Assembly (NCBI GenBank): GCA_028280165.1
Contig: JANQMI010000212.1
Coordinates: 1 to 41,979, forward strand
DNA: 41,979 nucleotides
Source of the DNA: Oceanicaulis sp.
GTDB taxonomy: Bacteria; Pseudomonadota; Alphaproteobacteria; Caulobacterales; Maricaulaceae
Direction: 5' to 3'
The notes below the pieces were generated by a model. That model was not told the DNA's origin. It saw only the letters and a program-made list of their open reading frames with translations, and made no database searches. The position numbers were made by a program, and so were the translations under genes. Of the stretch, positions 7,102 through 15,898 are shown one piece after another. The first letter of the stretch is position 1. Each line of letters begins with the position of its first letter.

Positions 7102-7878
7102 ATGATGGAGACTTTCGCGCTGCTCTTCTGCGCGCATGTAATCGCAGATTTCCTGCTTCAGACCGGCTGGATCATCGACAATAAGCACCAATGGCGCGCC
7201 TTCCTGATTCATATTGTGATCGTGGCCATCACAGCATTCATCGCGGTGCTGCCCTTTGCCAGCCTCGCTCCCACGCAGGCGTGGGCAGCTTTGGGGATCA
7301 TTATCATCACCCACGCTGTTATCGATGCCATCAAACAACGCGTTCTACTCTGGAATGAGGCGCGCGAAGACGTTCAGGACGAAGCCAAAAGCAAGGTGAA
7401 ATTCCACGCCTACTGGATCGACCAGCTTGCCCATATCGCGGTCCTGGCGATCGTCGCCTCCTTCTATTCAGGGCTCTATCTCGACGGTTGGATGCCTGCG
7501 CTGTTCGACATGCAAGCAGAGACGCTTCTGCCCTGGGTCTGGATCGCCAGCATGGCGGTCTTTGCAACCTTTGGCGCAGGCTATGGCATTGGCCTATTCA
7601 TGACCCGCTGGACAAGCCCCATCGCCGAAAGCCTGAAGGATGCCGGGCAAATCATCGGGCTGTTCGAGCGCGGGCTGATCTTTGCCCTGGCCATGGCCGG
7701 ACAGTTTACGGCAATTGGCTTCGTCATTGCTGGCAAATCGCTCCTGCGGTTTCAATCCGCGAGCGAAGGCAAGGCCAGTGAATATGTCCTGATTGGGACG
7801 CTGGTGAGTATATCCTGCGCCCTGATCGCCTATGGGATCGCGCTTATGGGGCTCGGCCTGATGTCTGCGCCGGCCTAA
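7102..7878 (+). CDS. DUF3307 polytopic membrane protein
   Basis: A 258-residue integral membrane protein with about six to seven hydrophobic segments. The N-terminal module matches DUF3307: HVIADFLLQTGW (H12, D16, Q20), a second membrane histidine (H37) and HAVIDAIKQ (H71, D75, K78). The cytoplasmic-looking stretch 80-100 is charged, followed by AYWIDQLAHI (D107, H111). The HxxxD pairs buried in membrane segments suggest metal or substrate binding, but no activity is established for the family to my knowledge. The C-terminal half (four more segments, with ERGLIFALAMAGQF and AGKSLLRF) is also present. It sits directly downstream of the operator array and the SatD-like gene, so its expression is probably controlled through them. 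Confidence 0.85.
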   Translation: MMETFALLFCAHVIADFLLQTGWIIDNKHQWRAFLIHIVIVAITAFIAVLPFASLAPTQAWAALGIIIITHAVIDAIKQRVLLWNEAREDVQDEAKSKVKFHAYWIDQLAHIAVLAIVASFYSGLYLDGWMPALFDMQAETLLPWVWIASMAVFATFGAGYGIGLFMTRWTSPIAESLKDAGQIIGLFERGLIFALAMAGQFTAIGFVIAGKSLLRFQSASEGKASEYVLIGTLVSISCALIAYGIALMGLGLMSAPA

Positions 7879-7931
7879 AACCCGCGCTTGGCCCTTGCCC
7901 GTGCCGGACAACCGGCCTACGCCTCAAGCCC

Positions 7932-8318
7932 ATGCAATCCCTTCTCCTCATTGCCGCAGGCGGTGCCTTGGGCGCGGTGTCTCGCCATCTGGTCAATCAG
8001 GCTGGCTTGCGTCTGATCGGGCCTGAAATCCCCTATGGCACGCTGGCGGTGAATGTCGCCGGGTCGCTGGCCCTGGGCCTGCTGGTGGGCTGGCTGGCGC
8101 TGGCAGGGCGCGGGGACGCCACAGAGATCCGCTACGCCTTTGGGATCGGCTTTCTCGGCGCGTTCACTACCATGAGCGCCTATGCGCTTGATGTGGTTCT
8201 CTACATCGAAAAGAAGGCCTATATGTCCGCCGCCCTCTATGGGCTGGGCACCGTCATGGCTTCGGTCATTGCGGTGATGATTGGATTAATGATTGCGCGG
8301 CGGCTGGTGACCCCATGA
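7932..8318 (+). CDS. crcB: Fluoride channel CrcB/Fluc
   Basis: CrcB forms dual-topology dimers exporting fluoride across the inner membrane. The 128-residue product has four membrane segments, the N-terminal GGALGAVSRH (R18), the channel asparagine in YGTLAVNVAGSLALG (N41), and GFLGAFTT before the third-helix break. The usual TTFSTF segment, whose phenylalanines line the pore, reads TTMSAY (residues 79-84), so both phenylalanine positions are substituted. Its stop overlaps the next gene's start by 4 bp. I see no fluoride riboswitch upstream in the short 50-bp gap. Confidence 0.92.
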   Translation: MQSLLLIAAGGALGAVSRHLVNQAGLRLIGPEIPYGTLAVNVAGSLALGLLVGWLALAGRGDATEIRYAFGIGFLGAFTTMSAYALDVVLYIEKKAYMSAALYGLGTVMASVIAVMIGLMIARRLVTP

Positions 8319-9295
8319 GTGGTGTTCAAAATCTCACGGTGAGCGAGGATGAGGCCGATAGCCGCGTGGATCGCTGGTTTAAGCGCCGCTTTCCCCACGT
8401 ACCGCACGGCATGATTGAGAAGCTGCTGCGCAAGGGCCAGATCCGGGTGGATGGCGGCCGCGCCAAGGGCAATCAGCGCCTGGACGCCGGTCAGACGGTC
8501 CGCGTTCCCCCCTTGCCCGATCCTGCAGCGGTGAAGGAAAGCCCGCCCTTATCGCGCGAAGACGCCGACTTCGTGCGCAGCCTGGTCATCTACCAGGACA
8601 AAGAGATCATCGCCTTTAACAAGCCGCCGGGGCTGGCGGTCCAAGGCGGGTCGAAAATCTCCCGGCATATGGACCGGTTGCTGGAAGCGTTCGGAAAAGG
8701 CGATCAGAAGCCGCGCCTGGTTCACCGGCTGGATAAAGACACTTCCGGTGTGCTGGTGGTGGCGAAAACCGCCCAGGCCGCGAAGCGCTTGTCGCGCCTG
8801 TTCCAGACCCGCGATGTGGTGAAGACCTATTGGGCGATCGTGCTGGGTCTCCTGGCCCCCAGGGCGGGGGAGGTGAAGGGCTTTCTGAAGAAGTCGGCTG
8901 GCGAGGGGGATCGCGAAACCATGGTGGCGGCCGATCATGGCGAGCCAGGCGCGCAGCATGCGCTGACCCGCTATGCGGTGGCGGATAATGCCGGCGCGCG
9001 CGCCAGCTGGGTGGTGTTGCGTCCCGAAACCGGGCGGACCCACCAGCTGCGCGTTCACATGATGGCCACCGGCCATGCGATCCTGGGCGATGGCAAATAC
9101 ACCTGCGATATCCCGGTGCCGGAGGGTTTGTCGAAAAAGCTGCACTTGCACGCCCGGCGGATTGAACTTCCACGCCCGGGTCGAAAGCCGCTCGTGCTGG
9201 AAGCGGACCTGCCGACCCATATGGCCCACAGCTTTGATGCCCTCGGCTTTAATCCTGGAGATAATCTGATGCTGGTTGAGGAGGCGCTCACATGA
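8315..9295 (+). CDS. rluC: RluA-family 23S rRNA pseudouridine synthase (RluC type)
   Basis: It isomerises specific uridines in 23S rRNA. The 326-residue product starts with an S4 RNA-binding domain (EADSRVDRWFKRRFPHVPHG to about residue 65). The RluA catalytic domain follows, with NKPPGLAVQGG at 102-112 and the catalytic motif HRLDKDTSG at 137-145 (nucleophile D140). Further conserved segments are KTYWAIV, GRTHQLRVHM and GDGKY. The S4 domain and length favour RluC over RluA, but RluC and RluD cannot be fully separated by eye. It overlaps crcB and the following HAD gene by 4 bp each, so the genes are translationally coupled. Confidence 0.88.
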   Translation: MSGVQNLTVSEDEADSRVDRWFKRRFPHVPHGMIEKLLRKGQIRVDGGRAKGNQRLDAGQTVRVPPLPDPAAVKESPPLSREDADFVRSLVIYQDKEIIAFNKPPGLAVQGGSKISRHMDRLLEAFGKGDQKPRLVHRLDKDTSGVLVVAKTAQAAKRLSRLFQTRDVVKTYWAIVLGLLAPRAGEVKGFLKKSAGEGDRETMVAADHGEPGAQHALTRYAVADNAGARASWVVLRPETGRTHQLRVHMMATGHAILGDGKYTCDIPVPEGLSKKLHLHARRIELPRPGRKPLVLEADLPTHMAHSFDALGFNPGDNLMLVEEALT

Positions 9296-9984
9296 GCGCG
9301 TTAAAGCTCGCCGTCTTTGATGTGGACGGCACTCTGGTCGACAGCCGGCAGGTGATTACCGAGGCGATGAGCCGGGCCTTTAAGCGCGCCGGACTGGGCG
9401 CGATCGGGTATGACCGCACCCGCACCATTGTGGGGCTTGAATTGACCGAGGCGGTATTGCGCCTGGCCCCGGTGGACTACCCGGCCGAACGCATTCCGGA
9501 GCTGGCAACCTTCTACAAGCAGGCCTTTGTCGAGATGCGCTCTGAAGCCGGCTTCAGCGAGCCCCTCTATGAGGGCGCGCGCGAGACGGTGGAGCGTTTG
9601 ACCGATGAAGGCTGGCTCTTGGGCGTGGCCACCGGAAAGGCGCGGCGCGGGCTCGACATCGTGTTCGAGCACCATGGCCTGCACCGCTTCTTCACGACCC
9701 TTCAGACCGTGGACCATGGCCCCGGCAAGCCGCATCCGCGCATGGTGCTCGACGCCATGGCGGAGACCGGCGTCGAGCCGCACGCCACGGTGATGATTGG
9801 CGATACCAGCTTCGACATGGCGATGGGGCGGGCCGCCGGCGTCACGGCCCTCGGGGTCAGCTGGGGATTTCACACCATTGATGAGATTGCTGAGGGCGGA
9901 GCCCACGCCATCCACCATGACTTTGCGGCCTTGGACCAGGCGCTTGAGCGTTTTCAGCCGGGGTTGGCCGGAGACGCCGCATGA
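9292..9984 (+). CDS. HAD-superfamily hydrolase (phosphoglycolate phosphatase-like)
   Basis: A 230-residue HAD phosphatase. Motif I is FDVDGTLVDS (nucleophile D10, acid D12), motif II lies in the GVATGKAR region, motif III is the lysine in GPGKPHPRMV, and motif IV is MIGDTSFDMAMG. An alpha-helical cap between motifs I and II (residues 17-95) places it in subfamily I with Gph-type phosphatases. In alphaproteobacteria such a gene commonly stands between rluC and the ATP12 gene. The physiological substrate is not determinable. Starts and ends in 4-bp overlaps. Confidence 0.9.
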   Translation: MSALKLAVFDVDGTLVDSRQVITEAMSRAFKRAGLGAIGYDRTRTIVGLELTEAVLRLAPVDYPAERIPELATFYKQAFVEMRSEAGFSEPLYEGARETVERLTDEGWLLGVATGKARRGLDIVFEHHGLHRFFTTLQTVDHGPGKPHPRMVLDAMAETGVEPHATVMIGDTSFDMAMGRAAGVTALGVSWGFHTIDEIAEGGAHAIHHDFAALDQALERFQPGLAGDAA

Positions 9985-10721
9985 GTATGTCGAAAGCCAA
10001 GGCGGAGAATCGCGAGCTGCCCAAGCGCTTCTACAAAGACGCTGAGGCGGTGCCGGGCGAGGGGGGCTGGCGTATTCATCTGGACGGGCGCTCAGTGAAA
10101 ACTCCGGCCAAGCAGACGCTACTGCTCCCCAGCGCGCAGCTGGCGCGCTTGATTGCCGGCGAGTGGGCGGCCCAGGATGAGCGGATCGATCCGTTTACAA
10201 TGCCGCTCACCCGGCTGGCCCATGTGGCCCTTGATCGTATGGCCGATGCGCGCCAGGCCGCGGCCGCGGAAATCGCGAAATATGCCTCGACCGATACGCT
10301 GTGTTACCGGTCCGAGGACAGCGCGCTGTCTGAGCGCCAAGCGCAAATCTGGGACCCATACCTAGCCTGGGCAAAAACGGCCCTGGATGTGCAGTTTGCG
10401 GTCACACACGCGATTTCGCCGATTGCGCAACCCCAAGCCAGTCTCGACACGCTGGAGCGACGCGCGCTCGCCCTGGACGATCTGCGGTTGACGGCGCTGG
10501 TCTCAGCTACGCCGATCCTGACCAGTGCCATCCTGGCCTTCGCCCTTTTGGAGGAAGAAGCCAATGGAGAATCGGTCTGGCGGGCCTCACGTTTAGAGGA
10601 CGACTTTCAGGCCGAACGCTGGGGCGAGGATGCTGAGGCGGTCCAGGCTGCGGCCCACCGCAAACGAGATCTGCTCGCCTGCGAAACCTGGTTTAGGTCG
10701 TTGGACGGCGATGGAGTCTAG
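9981..10721 (+). CDS. ATP12-family F1-ATPase assembly chaperone
   Basis: ATP12 binds the F1 alpha subunit before it joins the ATP synthase catalytic core; it is found in mitochondria and alphaproteobacteria. The 246-residue protein shows the family core: RFYKDAEAVPGEGGWRIHLDG near the N-terminus, RSVKTPAKQTLLLPS, IAGEWAAQ, PLTRLAHVALDRM, the acidic YASTDTLCYRSE segment, and a C-terminal EALEEEANGESVW-like region followed by DDFQAERWGED. It is the last gene of the crcB-led run and is followed by a terminator. Its presence supports the alphaproteobacterial assignment. Confidence 0.93.
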   Translation: MSMSKAKAENRELPKRFYKDAEAVPGEGGWRIHLDGRSVKTPAKQTLLLPSAQLARLIAGEWAAQDERIDPFTMPLTRLAHVALDRMADARQAAAAEIAKYASTDTLCYRSEDSALSERQAQIWDPYLAWAKTALDVQFAVTHAISPIAQPQASLDTLERRALALDDLRLTALVSATPILTSAILAFALLEEEANGESVWRASRLEDDFQAERWGEDAEAVQAAAHRKRDLLACETWFRSLDGDGV

Positions 10722-10829
10722 CGCTGAGCCTTAAGATCAGTGGACGTCGCGGACAACAATCGGCAGTAGCAGCCGGGTGACGCAGAATCGCTTCGTGGCT
10801 GAAAAAAGACTGCATTCAGGGACATCGAG

Positions 10830-10858
10830 CCGCTTTTGATTGAGCGAAAGCGGTTTTT
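10830..10858 (+). terminator. Rho-independent terminator after ATP12 gene
   Basis: CCGCTTT (10830-10836) pairs with AAAGCGG (10847-10853) across a 10-nt loop and is followed by five T residues. It would end the crcB to ATP12 transcript about 110 bp after the stop. Confidence 0.65.
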
Positions 10859-11151
10859 CTTCTGATCAAAACCTAGGGTTATTAGGGATTTCATATTTGT
10901 ATTAAGATATTGAAATAAAATAATTTTTATTGCGCCTAGCTTTGATCCAAACGTGTATTCCATACAATCCCGCACTCTGAGCGTGAAGTTGTCCACCTTT
11001 TGTTAAGGGTGACTACGCTCAATGAATGCGTCCTGTTATCGATATAAAATCAATGAAAACAATGGGAAGAGTCTTCCTTCGATTCCAGGTTGAATGGTGA
11101 CGTCTTATTTCGGGAATCCCCCTGTCCATAGACCCTTCATCGGAGACGAAA
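10859..11151. other. AT-rich intergenic region upstream of the chemoreceptor
   Basis: With the terminator region this gap is about 430 bp. It is markedly AT-rich around 10900-10935 and 11030-11070 and probably contains the chemoreceptor promoter, but I cannot single out a convincing -35/-10 pair. A short minus-strand frame here lacks coding character. GGAG at about 11142 is the ribosome binding site for ATG 11152. Confidence 0.5.
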
Positions 11152-13473
11152 ATGACCAGCGTTCTTTCCAACTGGCCGATCGCACGCCGTGTTGTTCTGG
11201 GGCTTTCTCTTCTGGGGGTGTGTTTGCTGGCCTCCTCAGGGGCCGGTTTCTGGTCGATGAATTCAGTGGCTCAGTCCTTCCAATCCTACGCTGAGGCAGC
11301 CGAAGAAGTGGAGGCGGCGGACCTTCTAAGGGTCCGAACCGCAGAATTCGTCGGCGGGGCCAAGGAGTATGCGGCGCGCAATAGCGAAAGCCGCTTTGCT
11401 GCCACGCAAGCGTTGTATCAAGAGGTGGTCGCCGCGCGCGATGCCGCCCGTGCCGTGGCTCCAGACCCGGCTTTCCGAAGCGGGGTGGACCGGGCCGGTA
11501 ACGCCCTTGAGGATTTGCGCATCGCCTTTGAAGAGATGGCGGCCGCCCGTGTCGAACGCAACCGAATTGTGTCCGAAGATTTGCGTGCGCCGGGGACACG
11601 GGCCAGGGCTGCGCTGTCGGACGCCCTCCAGGGCGCTGACCCTGAAGCCCGCGGTCAGCTGGGCGAGGTGTCCATCCATCTGCTGCTCGCCCGAGACTAC
11701 ATGAACCGCTATCTGGACGATTTCACGCCCCGCGAGCTTCAGCGATCCGGCGAAGAAATTGCCGCGGCGCGTTCTGACCTAGCTCAGATTTCGAGCCGTC
11801 CGGCCAGCGTGGCGGCCGATTTAGCTCAGTTTGAACAGGGATTGACGGATTTAAGCCGCGCCCTGGCTGTCGAGCGGGCTACGGTTGATGTCTTTTTCGA
11901 TGAGCGTTTGCCCCAGGCCGAAGCCGGCATCGACACCATGATCGATATAGCCCACAGCTCAGAGGCTCAGGCCCAGGCCGCCTTGGTCGCAACAAAGACG
12001 ACGGCGTTTTGGCTGATCGGCCTGGCGCTCTTGGCCGCTCTTATTCTTGGGGTTGCCGTGTCCATCGCTCTGACTCGCTCGGTCGTGGCACCGGTCAAGG
12101 CGCTAACGGCTTCCATGCGCCGTCTGGCTGAAGGTGACCTGACCATCGGAGCCCCGGGCAGTGACCGCCGTGACGAGCTGGGCGATATGGCCCGCGCTTT
12201 GGCCATTCTGAAAGCCAACTCAGAAGAGCGCGTTCGCCTGGAAGAGGAGCGCATCGCTTCCGCCCAAGCCCAGCGCCACCATCAGGATGCGGTGGATCAG
12301 CAAGTGGCCATGTTCGGCAAGTCCATTGAGGGGGTTATGGGGCGGTTCAATGAATCCTCCACCCGCATGAGTGGCCTGTCCGGTCAAATGGATGTCGCCG
12401 CCTCTGATACCTTCACAAAAGCCCAATCGCTGACCGACGCCATGACCCGCGCCGAGACTGCGATTCACACCATCGCGTCCGCAACCCAGGAAATGACAGG
12501 CTCTGTGGCCGAAATCGGCGAGCAGGCGGGGCGGGCCGCTCAAATGAGCAAAGATGTGCGGGTAAGCGCGGAGGGGGCCCGCAACGATGTCACCGAGCTC
12601 GCTCATGCGGTGTCGGAAATCTCCAAAGTCATTGTTCTGATCAATGAAATCGCGGAGCAAACCAATCTCCTGGCGCTCAATGCCACCATTGAAAGCGCGC
12701 GGGCCGGCGAAGCAGGCAAGGGGTTTGCGGTGGTCGCCAGCGAGGTCAAGACGCTGGCCGAGCAGACCGCCAAGGCAACCGAAGACATCTCAAAGTCCAT
12801 CTCCGGAATTGATGCGCTGTCGAGCGCGGCCATGACGGCCATGGAGGGGATCCAGTCCGCGATCGCCGATCTGGACGAGGTGAGTGAAACCGTGGCCTCA
12901 GCGGCTGAAGAGCAGCGTGCTGCGACCGAAGAAATTGCACGGTCCGCCAGTAACTTGTCTGAAGAAGCTTCTGCGATGGGTGAGGATGTGCAGGCGGTCA
13001 GCAATGCTGGCGGTGATGCGCGAACCGCGTCGACGGAAGTCAGCCATGTCGCCGGATCTATTGGCGAAGAAGCCGACGTATTGTCCAAGGAAGTCAGCAG
13101 CTTTCTTGATGGGATTGGAGACAGCCAGATCCGCTCCATCATCGTACCAAGCGACGTGAACCTGCCGGTTCAGGTCACCACACCTGATGGAAGCTGTATT
13201 GAGGCGACGGTGGTGCGCATGTCTCCGGCCTACCTGGAGCTCAGCTGCGGACTGGCGGTCGACCGCGGCCGCCGGGTGAGCATAGACCTGCCCGGTGGAG
13301 AGCAGTTGGAGGCGCGCTTGGCCGACACAAGCGAACGCCGCACCCGCCTGCAGCTTTCTATGGAGCGGGGCAAGCTGGAAGCGATGGAACGCTACATGCT
13401 GAACCTGGCCGAGGAGTATCGCCGCGAGCCGGGACGCGCTGTTGGAACGTCCCGCCAGGCTAAGGCAGCTTAG
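11152..13473 (+). CDS. Methyl-accepting chemotaxis protein with C-terminal PilZ-like domain
   Basis: A 773-residue chemoreceptor. Residues about 13-34 form the first membrane helix. Residues about 35-283 are an all-helical periplasmic sensor of double-length type, perhaps HBM-like. The second membrane helix is about 285-306 ([20 protein letters not shown]), followed by HAMP ([21 protein letters not shown]) and a long coiled-coil signalling domain with the CheA/CheW-contacting hairpin [20 protein letters not shown] near 497-517. Unusually, residues about 659-760 add a beta-rich domain ([31 protein letters not shown], then TRLQLSM) resembling PilZ, but without a clear RxxxR or DxSxxG c-di-GMP motif. 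No CheR-binding pentapeptide is seen at the C-terminus. No other che genes are in the window. Confidence 0.9.
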   Translation: MTSVLSNWPIARRVVLGLSLLGVCLLASSGAGFWSMNSVAQSFQSYAEAAEEVEAADLLRVRTAEFVGGAKEYAARNSESRFAATQALYQEVVAARDAARAVAPDPAFRSGVDRAGNALEDLRIAFEEMAAARVERNRIVSEDLRAPGTRARAALSDALQGADPEARGQLGEVSIHLLLARDYMNRYLDDFTPRELQRSGEEIAAARSDLAQISSRPASVAADLAQFEQGLTDLSRALAVERATVDVFFDERLPQAEAGIDTMIDIAHSSEAQAQAALVATKTTAFWLIGLALLAALILGVAVSIALTRSVVAPVKALTASMRRLAEGDLTIGAPGSDRRDELGDMARALAILKANSEERVRLEEERIASAQAQRHHQDAVDQQVAMFGKSIEGVMGRFNESSTRMSGLSGQMDVAASDTFTKAQSLTDAMTRAETAIHTIASATQEMTGSVAEIGEQAGRAAQMSKDVRVSAEGARNDVTELAHAVSEISKVIVLINEIAEQTNLLALNATIESARAGEAGKGFAVVASEVKTLAEQTAKATEDISKSISGIDALSSAAMTAMEGIQSAIADLDEVSETVASAAEEQRAATEEIARSASNLSEEASAMGEDVQAVSNAGGDARTASTEVSHVAGSIGEEADVLSKEVSSFLDGIGDSQIRSIIVPSDVNLPVQVTTPDGSCIEATVVRMSPAYLELSCGLAVDRGRRVSIDLPGGEQLEARLADTSERRTRLQLSMERGKLEAMERYMLNLAEEYRREPGRAVGTSRQAKAA

Positions 13474-13564
13474 TAACCCTGCCTGCCGAACTGGGTTTGC
13501 GCGCCTTCATCGACCGGTGCTAAAGCGGGACGCATTGTCATGATTTCGCTTTGGAGCCTGCCTC

Positions 13565-15097
13565 ATGAAAGCCGTACTCGATCAGCTGGAAGCCAAGCGT
13601 GATGCTGCACGCCTGGGCGGGGGACAAAAGCGCATCGAGGCGCAGCATTCCAAAGGCAAGTTGACCGCGCGCGAGCGCCTGGACGTCTTGCTGGACCCAG
13701 GCAGCTTTGAAGAATTCGACATGTTCGTGGAGCATGACTGCCACGAATTCGGCATGGCGGACAAAAAAATCCCAGGCGATGGCGTGGTCACCGGGTCTGG
13801 CACCATTAATGGCCGCCTGGTCTATGTCTTCGCCAAGGATTTCACCGTGTTCGGCGGCTCGCTCTCGCTCGCCCATGCCAAGAAGATCTGTAAGGTTCAG
13901 GACGCGGCGCTGAAAAACGGGGCACCGATTATCGGCCTGTTCGATGCCGGCGGGGCGCGCATCCAGGAAGGCGTCGACGCGCTAGGCGGATATGCAGAGA
14001 TTTTCCAGCGCAATACGCTGGCCAGTGGCGTGATCCCGCAGATCAGCGTGATCATGGGCCCGTGTGCGGGTGGCGATGTCTACTCGCCGGCCATAACCGA
14101 CTTCATCTTCATGGTGAAAGACACCTCCTACATGTATGTGACCGGCCCAGACGTGGTCAAAACCGTCACCAATGAGGTGGTGAGTCATGAGGAACTGGGC
14201 GGCGCGTCTGTGCATGCCAAAAAGTCCGGCGTGGCCGACGCGGCCTTCGAAAACGATATCGAAGCGTTGATTCAGGTGCGCCGGCTGATCGACTTCCTGC
14301 CGGCGTCGAACCGGGAAAATCCACCGACGATTGACAGCTTTGACGAGGCCGAACGCGCTGAACCGAGCCTGGATAGCCTGGTTCCGCCAAATCCGAATAA
14401 GCCCTATGATATCAAGGAAGTGATTGAAAAAGTCGCCGATGAGGGTGATTTCTACGAGATCGCGCCTGACTACGCCCAGAATATCGTCACGGGGTTCGGC
14501 CGGCTTGAAGGCCAAACCGTTGGCTTTGTCGCCAATCAGCCGCTAAGCCTCGCCGGCGTACTGGATATTGATGCGTCGAAAAAGGGCGCGCGCTTTGTGC
14601 GCTTTTGCGATTGTTTTGAAATCCCGATCATCACCCTGGTCGATGTGCCCGGCTTTTTGCCCGGCACCAAGCAGGAATATGGCGGCCTGATCAAGCATGG
14701 GGCAAAGCTGCTCTTTGCCTATGCCGAAGCCACCGTGCCGAAGCTCACCGTGATCACCCGTAAAGCCTATGGCGGGGCCTATGATGTGATGGCCTCCAAG
14801 CATCTGCGCGGGGACATCAACTATGCCTGGCCCACCGCCGAAATCGCGGTGATGGGGGCTAAGGGTGCCGCAGAGATTATCCACCGGGCCGATCTCGGCG
14901 ATGAGGACAAAATGGCGGAGCATGTCAAAGAATATGAAGACCGCTTCGCCAATCCGTTCGTCGCTGCGTCACGTGGATACCTTGATGACGTCATCATGCC
15001 CCACAACACCCGATGGCGTCTCATCCGCGCCCTGCGAACCCTGCGCGGCAAGGAGCTCTCCAACCCCTGGAAGAAGCACGACAATATCCCGTTGTGA
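13565..15097 (+). CDS. pccB: Propionyl-CoA carboxylase beta subunit (carboxyltransferase)
   Basis: The beta subunit transfers carboxyl from carboxybiotin to propionyl-CoA to give methylmalonyl-CoA. The 510-residue product has the N-terminal [19 protein letters not shown] signature, the [13 protein letters not shown] and [11 protein letters not shown] segments, the acyl-CoA oxyanion region [13 protein letters not shown], and in the C-terminal crotonase-like half [32 protein letters not shown] and [10 protein letters not shown]. The closing WKKHDNIPL is typical of PccB. The alpha (biotin carboxylase) subunit is not in the window. Palindromic repeats follow. An MccB or AccD-type acyl-CoA substrate is the alternative, but the C-terminus favours PccB. 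Confidence 0.95.
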   Translation: MKAVLDQLEAKRDAARLGGGQKRIEAQHSKGKLTARERLDVLLDPGSFEEFDMFVEHDCHEFGMADKKIPGDGVVTGSGTINGRLVYVFAKDFTVFGGSLSLAHAKKICKVQDAALKNGAPIIGLFDAGGARIQEGVDALGGYAEIFQRNTLASGVIPQISVIMGPCAGGDVYSPAITDFIFMVKDTSYMYVTGPDVVKTVTNEVVSHEELGGASVHAKKSGVADAAFENDIEALIQVRRLIDFLPASNRENPPTIDSFDEAERAEPSLDSLVPPNPNKPYDIKEVIEKVADEGDFYEIAPDYAQNIVTGFGRLEGQTVGFVANQPLSLAGVLDIDASKKGARFVRFCDCFEIPIITLVDVPGFLPGTKQEYGGLIKHGAKLLFAYAEATVPKLTVITRKAYGGAYDVMASKHLRGDINYAWPTAEIAVMGAKGAAEIIHRADLGDEDKMAEHVKEYEDRFANPFVAASRGYLDDVIMPHNTRWRLIRALRTLRGKELSNPWKKHDNIPL

Positions 15098-15117
15098 GGC
15101 TCTCCTGCGCCCCTAAA

Positions 15118-15150
15118 CCACCCTCTTTCCCGGCGGAGGCCTAGGAGAAG
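15118..15150. repeat. Degenerate palindromic half-unit C0
   Basis: CCCTCTTTCCCGGCGGAGGC followed by CTAGGAGA matches the left arm of the neighbouring units but has no right arm, so it looks like an eroded copy. It lies just after pccB. Confidence 0.6.
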
Positions 15151-15201
15151 ATGTATTGGTGGCAGGGGCCTGACGTTTGAGCTGTTTCCTCAACCTCTCA
15201 C

Positions 15202-15287
15202 CCTCTTTCCCGGCGAAGGCCGGGACCCAGAGCCGCTGGCCTCTGCGCTTGATGATCTCTGGGCCCCGACCTGCGTCGGGGAAGAGA
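15202..15287. repeat. Extragenic palindromic unit C1
   Basis: Left arm CTCTTTCCCGGCGAAGGCCG with GGACCCAG, right arm CTGGGCCCCGAC then GTCGGGGAAGAGA. Ends 41 bp before the GIY-YIG gene start. Confidence 0.88.
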
Positions 15288-15328
15288 AGTAGATTGATCT
15301 TCTGAGAATAATTCCCCTCAATGGGGAA

Positions 15329-15628
15329 ATGCGTGAACGTGAGTTCCAACCCGCCGTCTACCTTCTGGCCAGCCAGCGCAACGGGACCCTGTATTGCGGT
15401 TCCACCAGTGATCTGGTTCGGCGGGTGTGGGAGCACAAGGACGGTGTAGGGTCGAACTTCACAGCAAAATATGGCGTGACCCGACTGGTCTGGTTTGAGT
15501 TTCGCGGTGAGATGGGCGAGGCGATCAAGCGCGAGCATCAGATCAAAGAGTGGAAGCGGGCCTGGAAGCTGCGGTTGATTGAAGAGACCAATCCAACCTG
15601 GCGGGATTTATACCCCGACCTTCTCTAA
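15329..15628 (+). CDS. GIY-YIG nuclease-superfamily protein embedded in palindromic repeats
   Basis: A 99-residue single-domain GIY-YIG protein (the COG2827/YhbQ-like group). The N-terminal strands carry the GIY and YIG equivalents as VYLL and LYCG (AVYLLASQRNGTLYCGST). The catalytic arginine helix is DLVRRVWEHK, and the helix with the metal-binding glutamate is EAIKREHQIKEWKRAWKLRL, closing with NPTWRDLYPDLL. All core catalytic positions appear present and the frame is full length. Palindromic unit C1 ends 41 bp before it and unit C2 starts 19 bp after it; three further units follow. No dedicated ribosome binding site is obvious beyond a GGGGAAAT purine run. This layout resembles a REP element with its processing enzyme, though no activity on the repeats is known to me. 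Confidence 0.88.
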   Translation: MREREFQPAVYLLASQRNGTLYCGSTSDLVRRVWEHKDGVGSNFTAKYGVTRLVWFEFRGEMGEAIKREHQIKEWKRAWKLRLIEETNPTWRDLYPDLL

Positions 15629-15646
15629 TATCGCTCCACCTCTCCA

Positions 15647-15734
15647 CCTCTTTCCCGACGCAGGTCGGGACCCAGAGCCGCTAAGCGCGGTGCCCTGTCA
15701 TCTCCTGGGCCCCGACCTTCGTCGGGGAAGAGAG
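15647..15734. repeat. Extragenic palindromic unit C2
   Basis: Left arm ACCTCTTTCCCGACGCAGGT with CGGGACCCAG, right arm CTGGGCCCCGACCTTCGTCG with GGGAAGAGAG. The inner AGCCGCTAAGCGCGG resembles the spacers of B1 and C3. Confidence 0.88.
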
Positions 15735-15789
15735 GGTTGGGGTAAGTATCAACCCGTCTGACGATCTATCCACCTCTCCACCTCTCCAC

Positions 15790-15876
15790 TTCTTTCCCGG
15801 CGAAGGCCGGGACCCAGAGCCGGTAAGCGCAGCGCCCTGTCATCTCCTGGGCCCCGACCTTCGTCGGGGAAGAGAG
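15790..15876. repeat. Extragenic palindromic unit C3
   Basis: Nearly identical to C2 over most of its length, including the spacer and the right arm CTGGGCCCCGACCTTCGTCG; the left arm is of the CCCGGCGAAGGCCGGG type. C2 and C3 are recent duplicates or gene-converted copies. Confidence 0.88.
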
Positions 15877-15898
15877 AGGGTTGGATAATCTCTTCTTC

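Noticed and set aside
7932..8318. Fluoride riboswitch upstream of crcB
   Set aside because: Only about 50 bp separate crcB from the preceding stop, and I could not recognise the riboswitch core there.
8549..9229. 226-residue minus-strand frame within the pseudouridine synthase gene
   Set aside because: It is the antisense shadow of a gene with intact catalytic motifs.
10718..10996. Minus-strand frame of 92 residues after the ATP12 gene
   Set aside because: It runs through a terminator hairpin and AT-rich non-coding DNA, and has no ribosome binding site or recognisable domain.
15113..15538. 141-residue minus-strand frame spanning repeats and the GIY-YIG gene
   Set aside because: It covers palindromic repeats and is antisense to a gene with clear GIY-YIG motifs.
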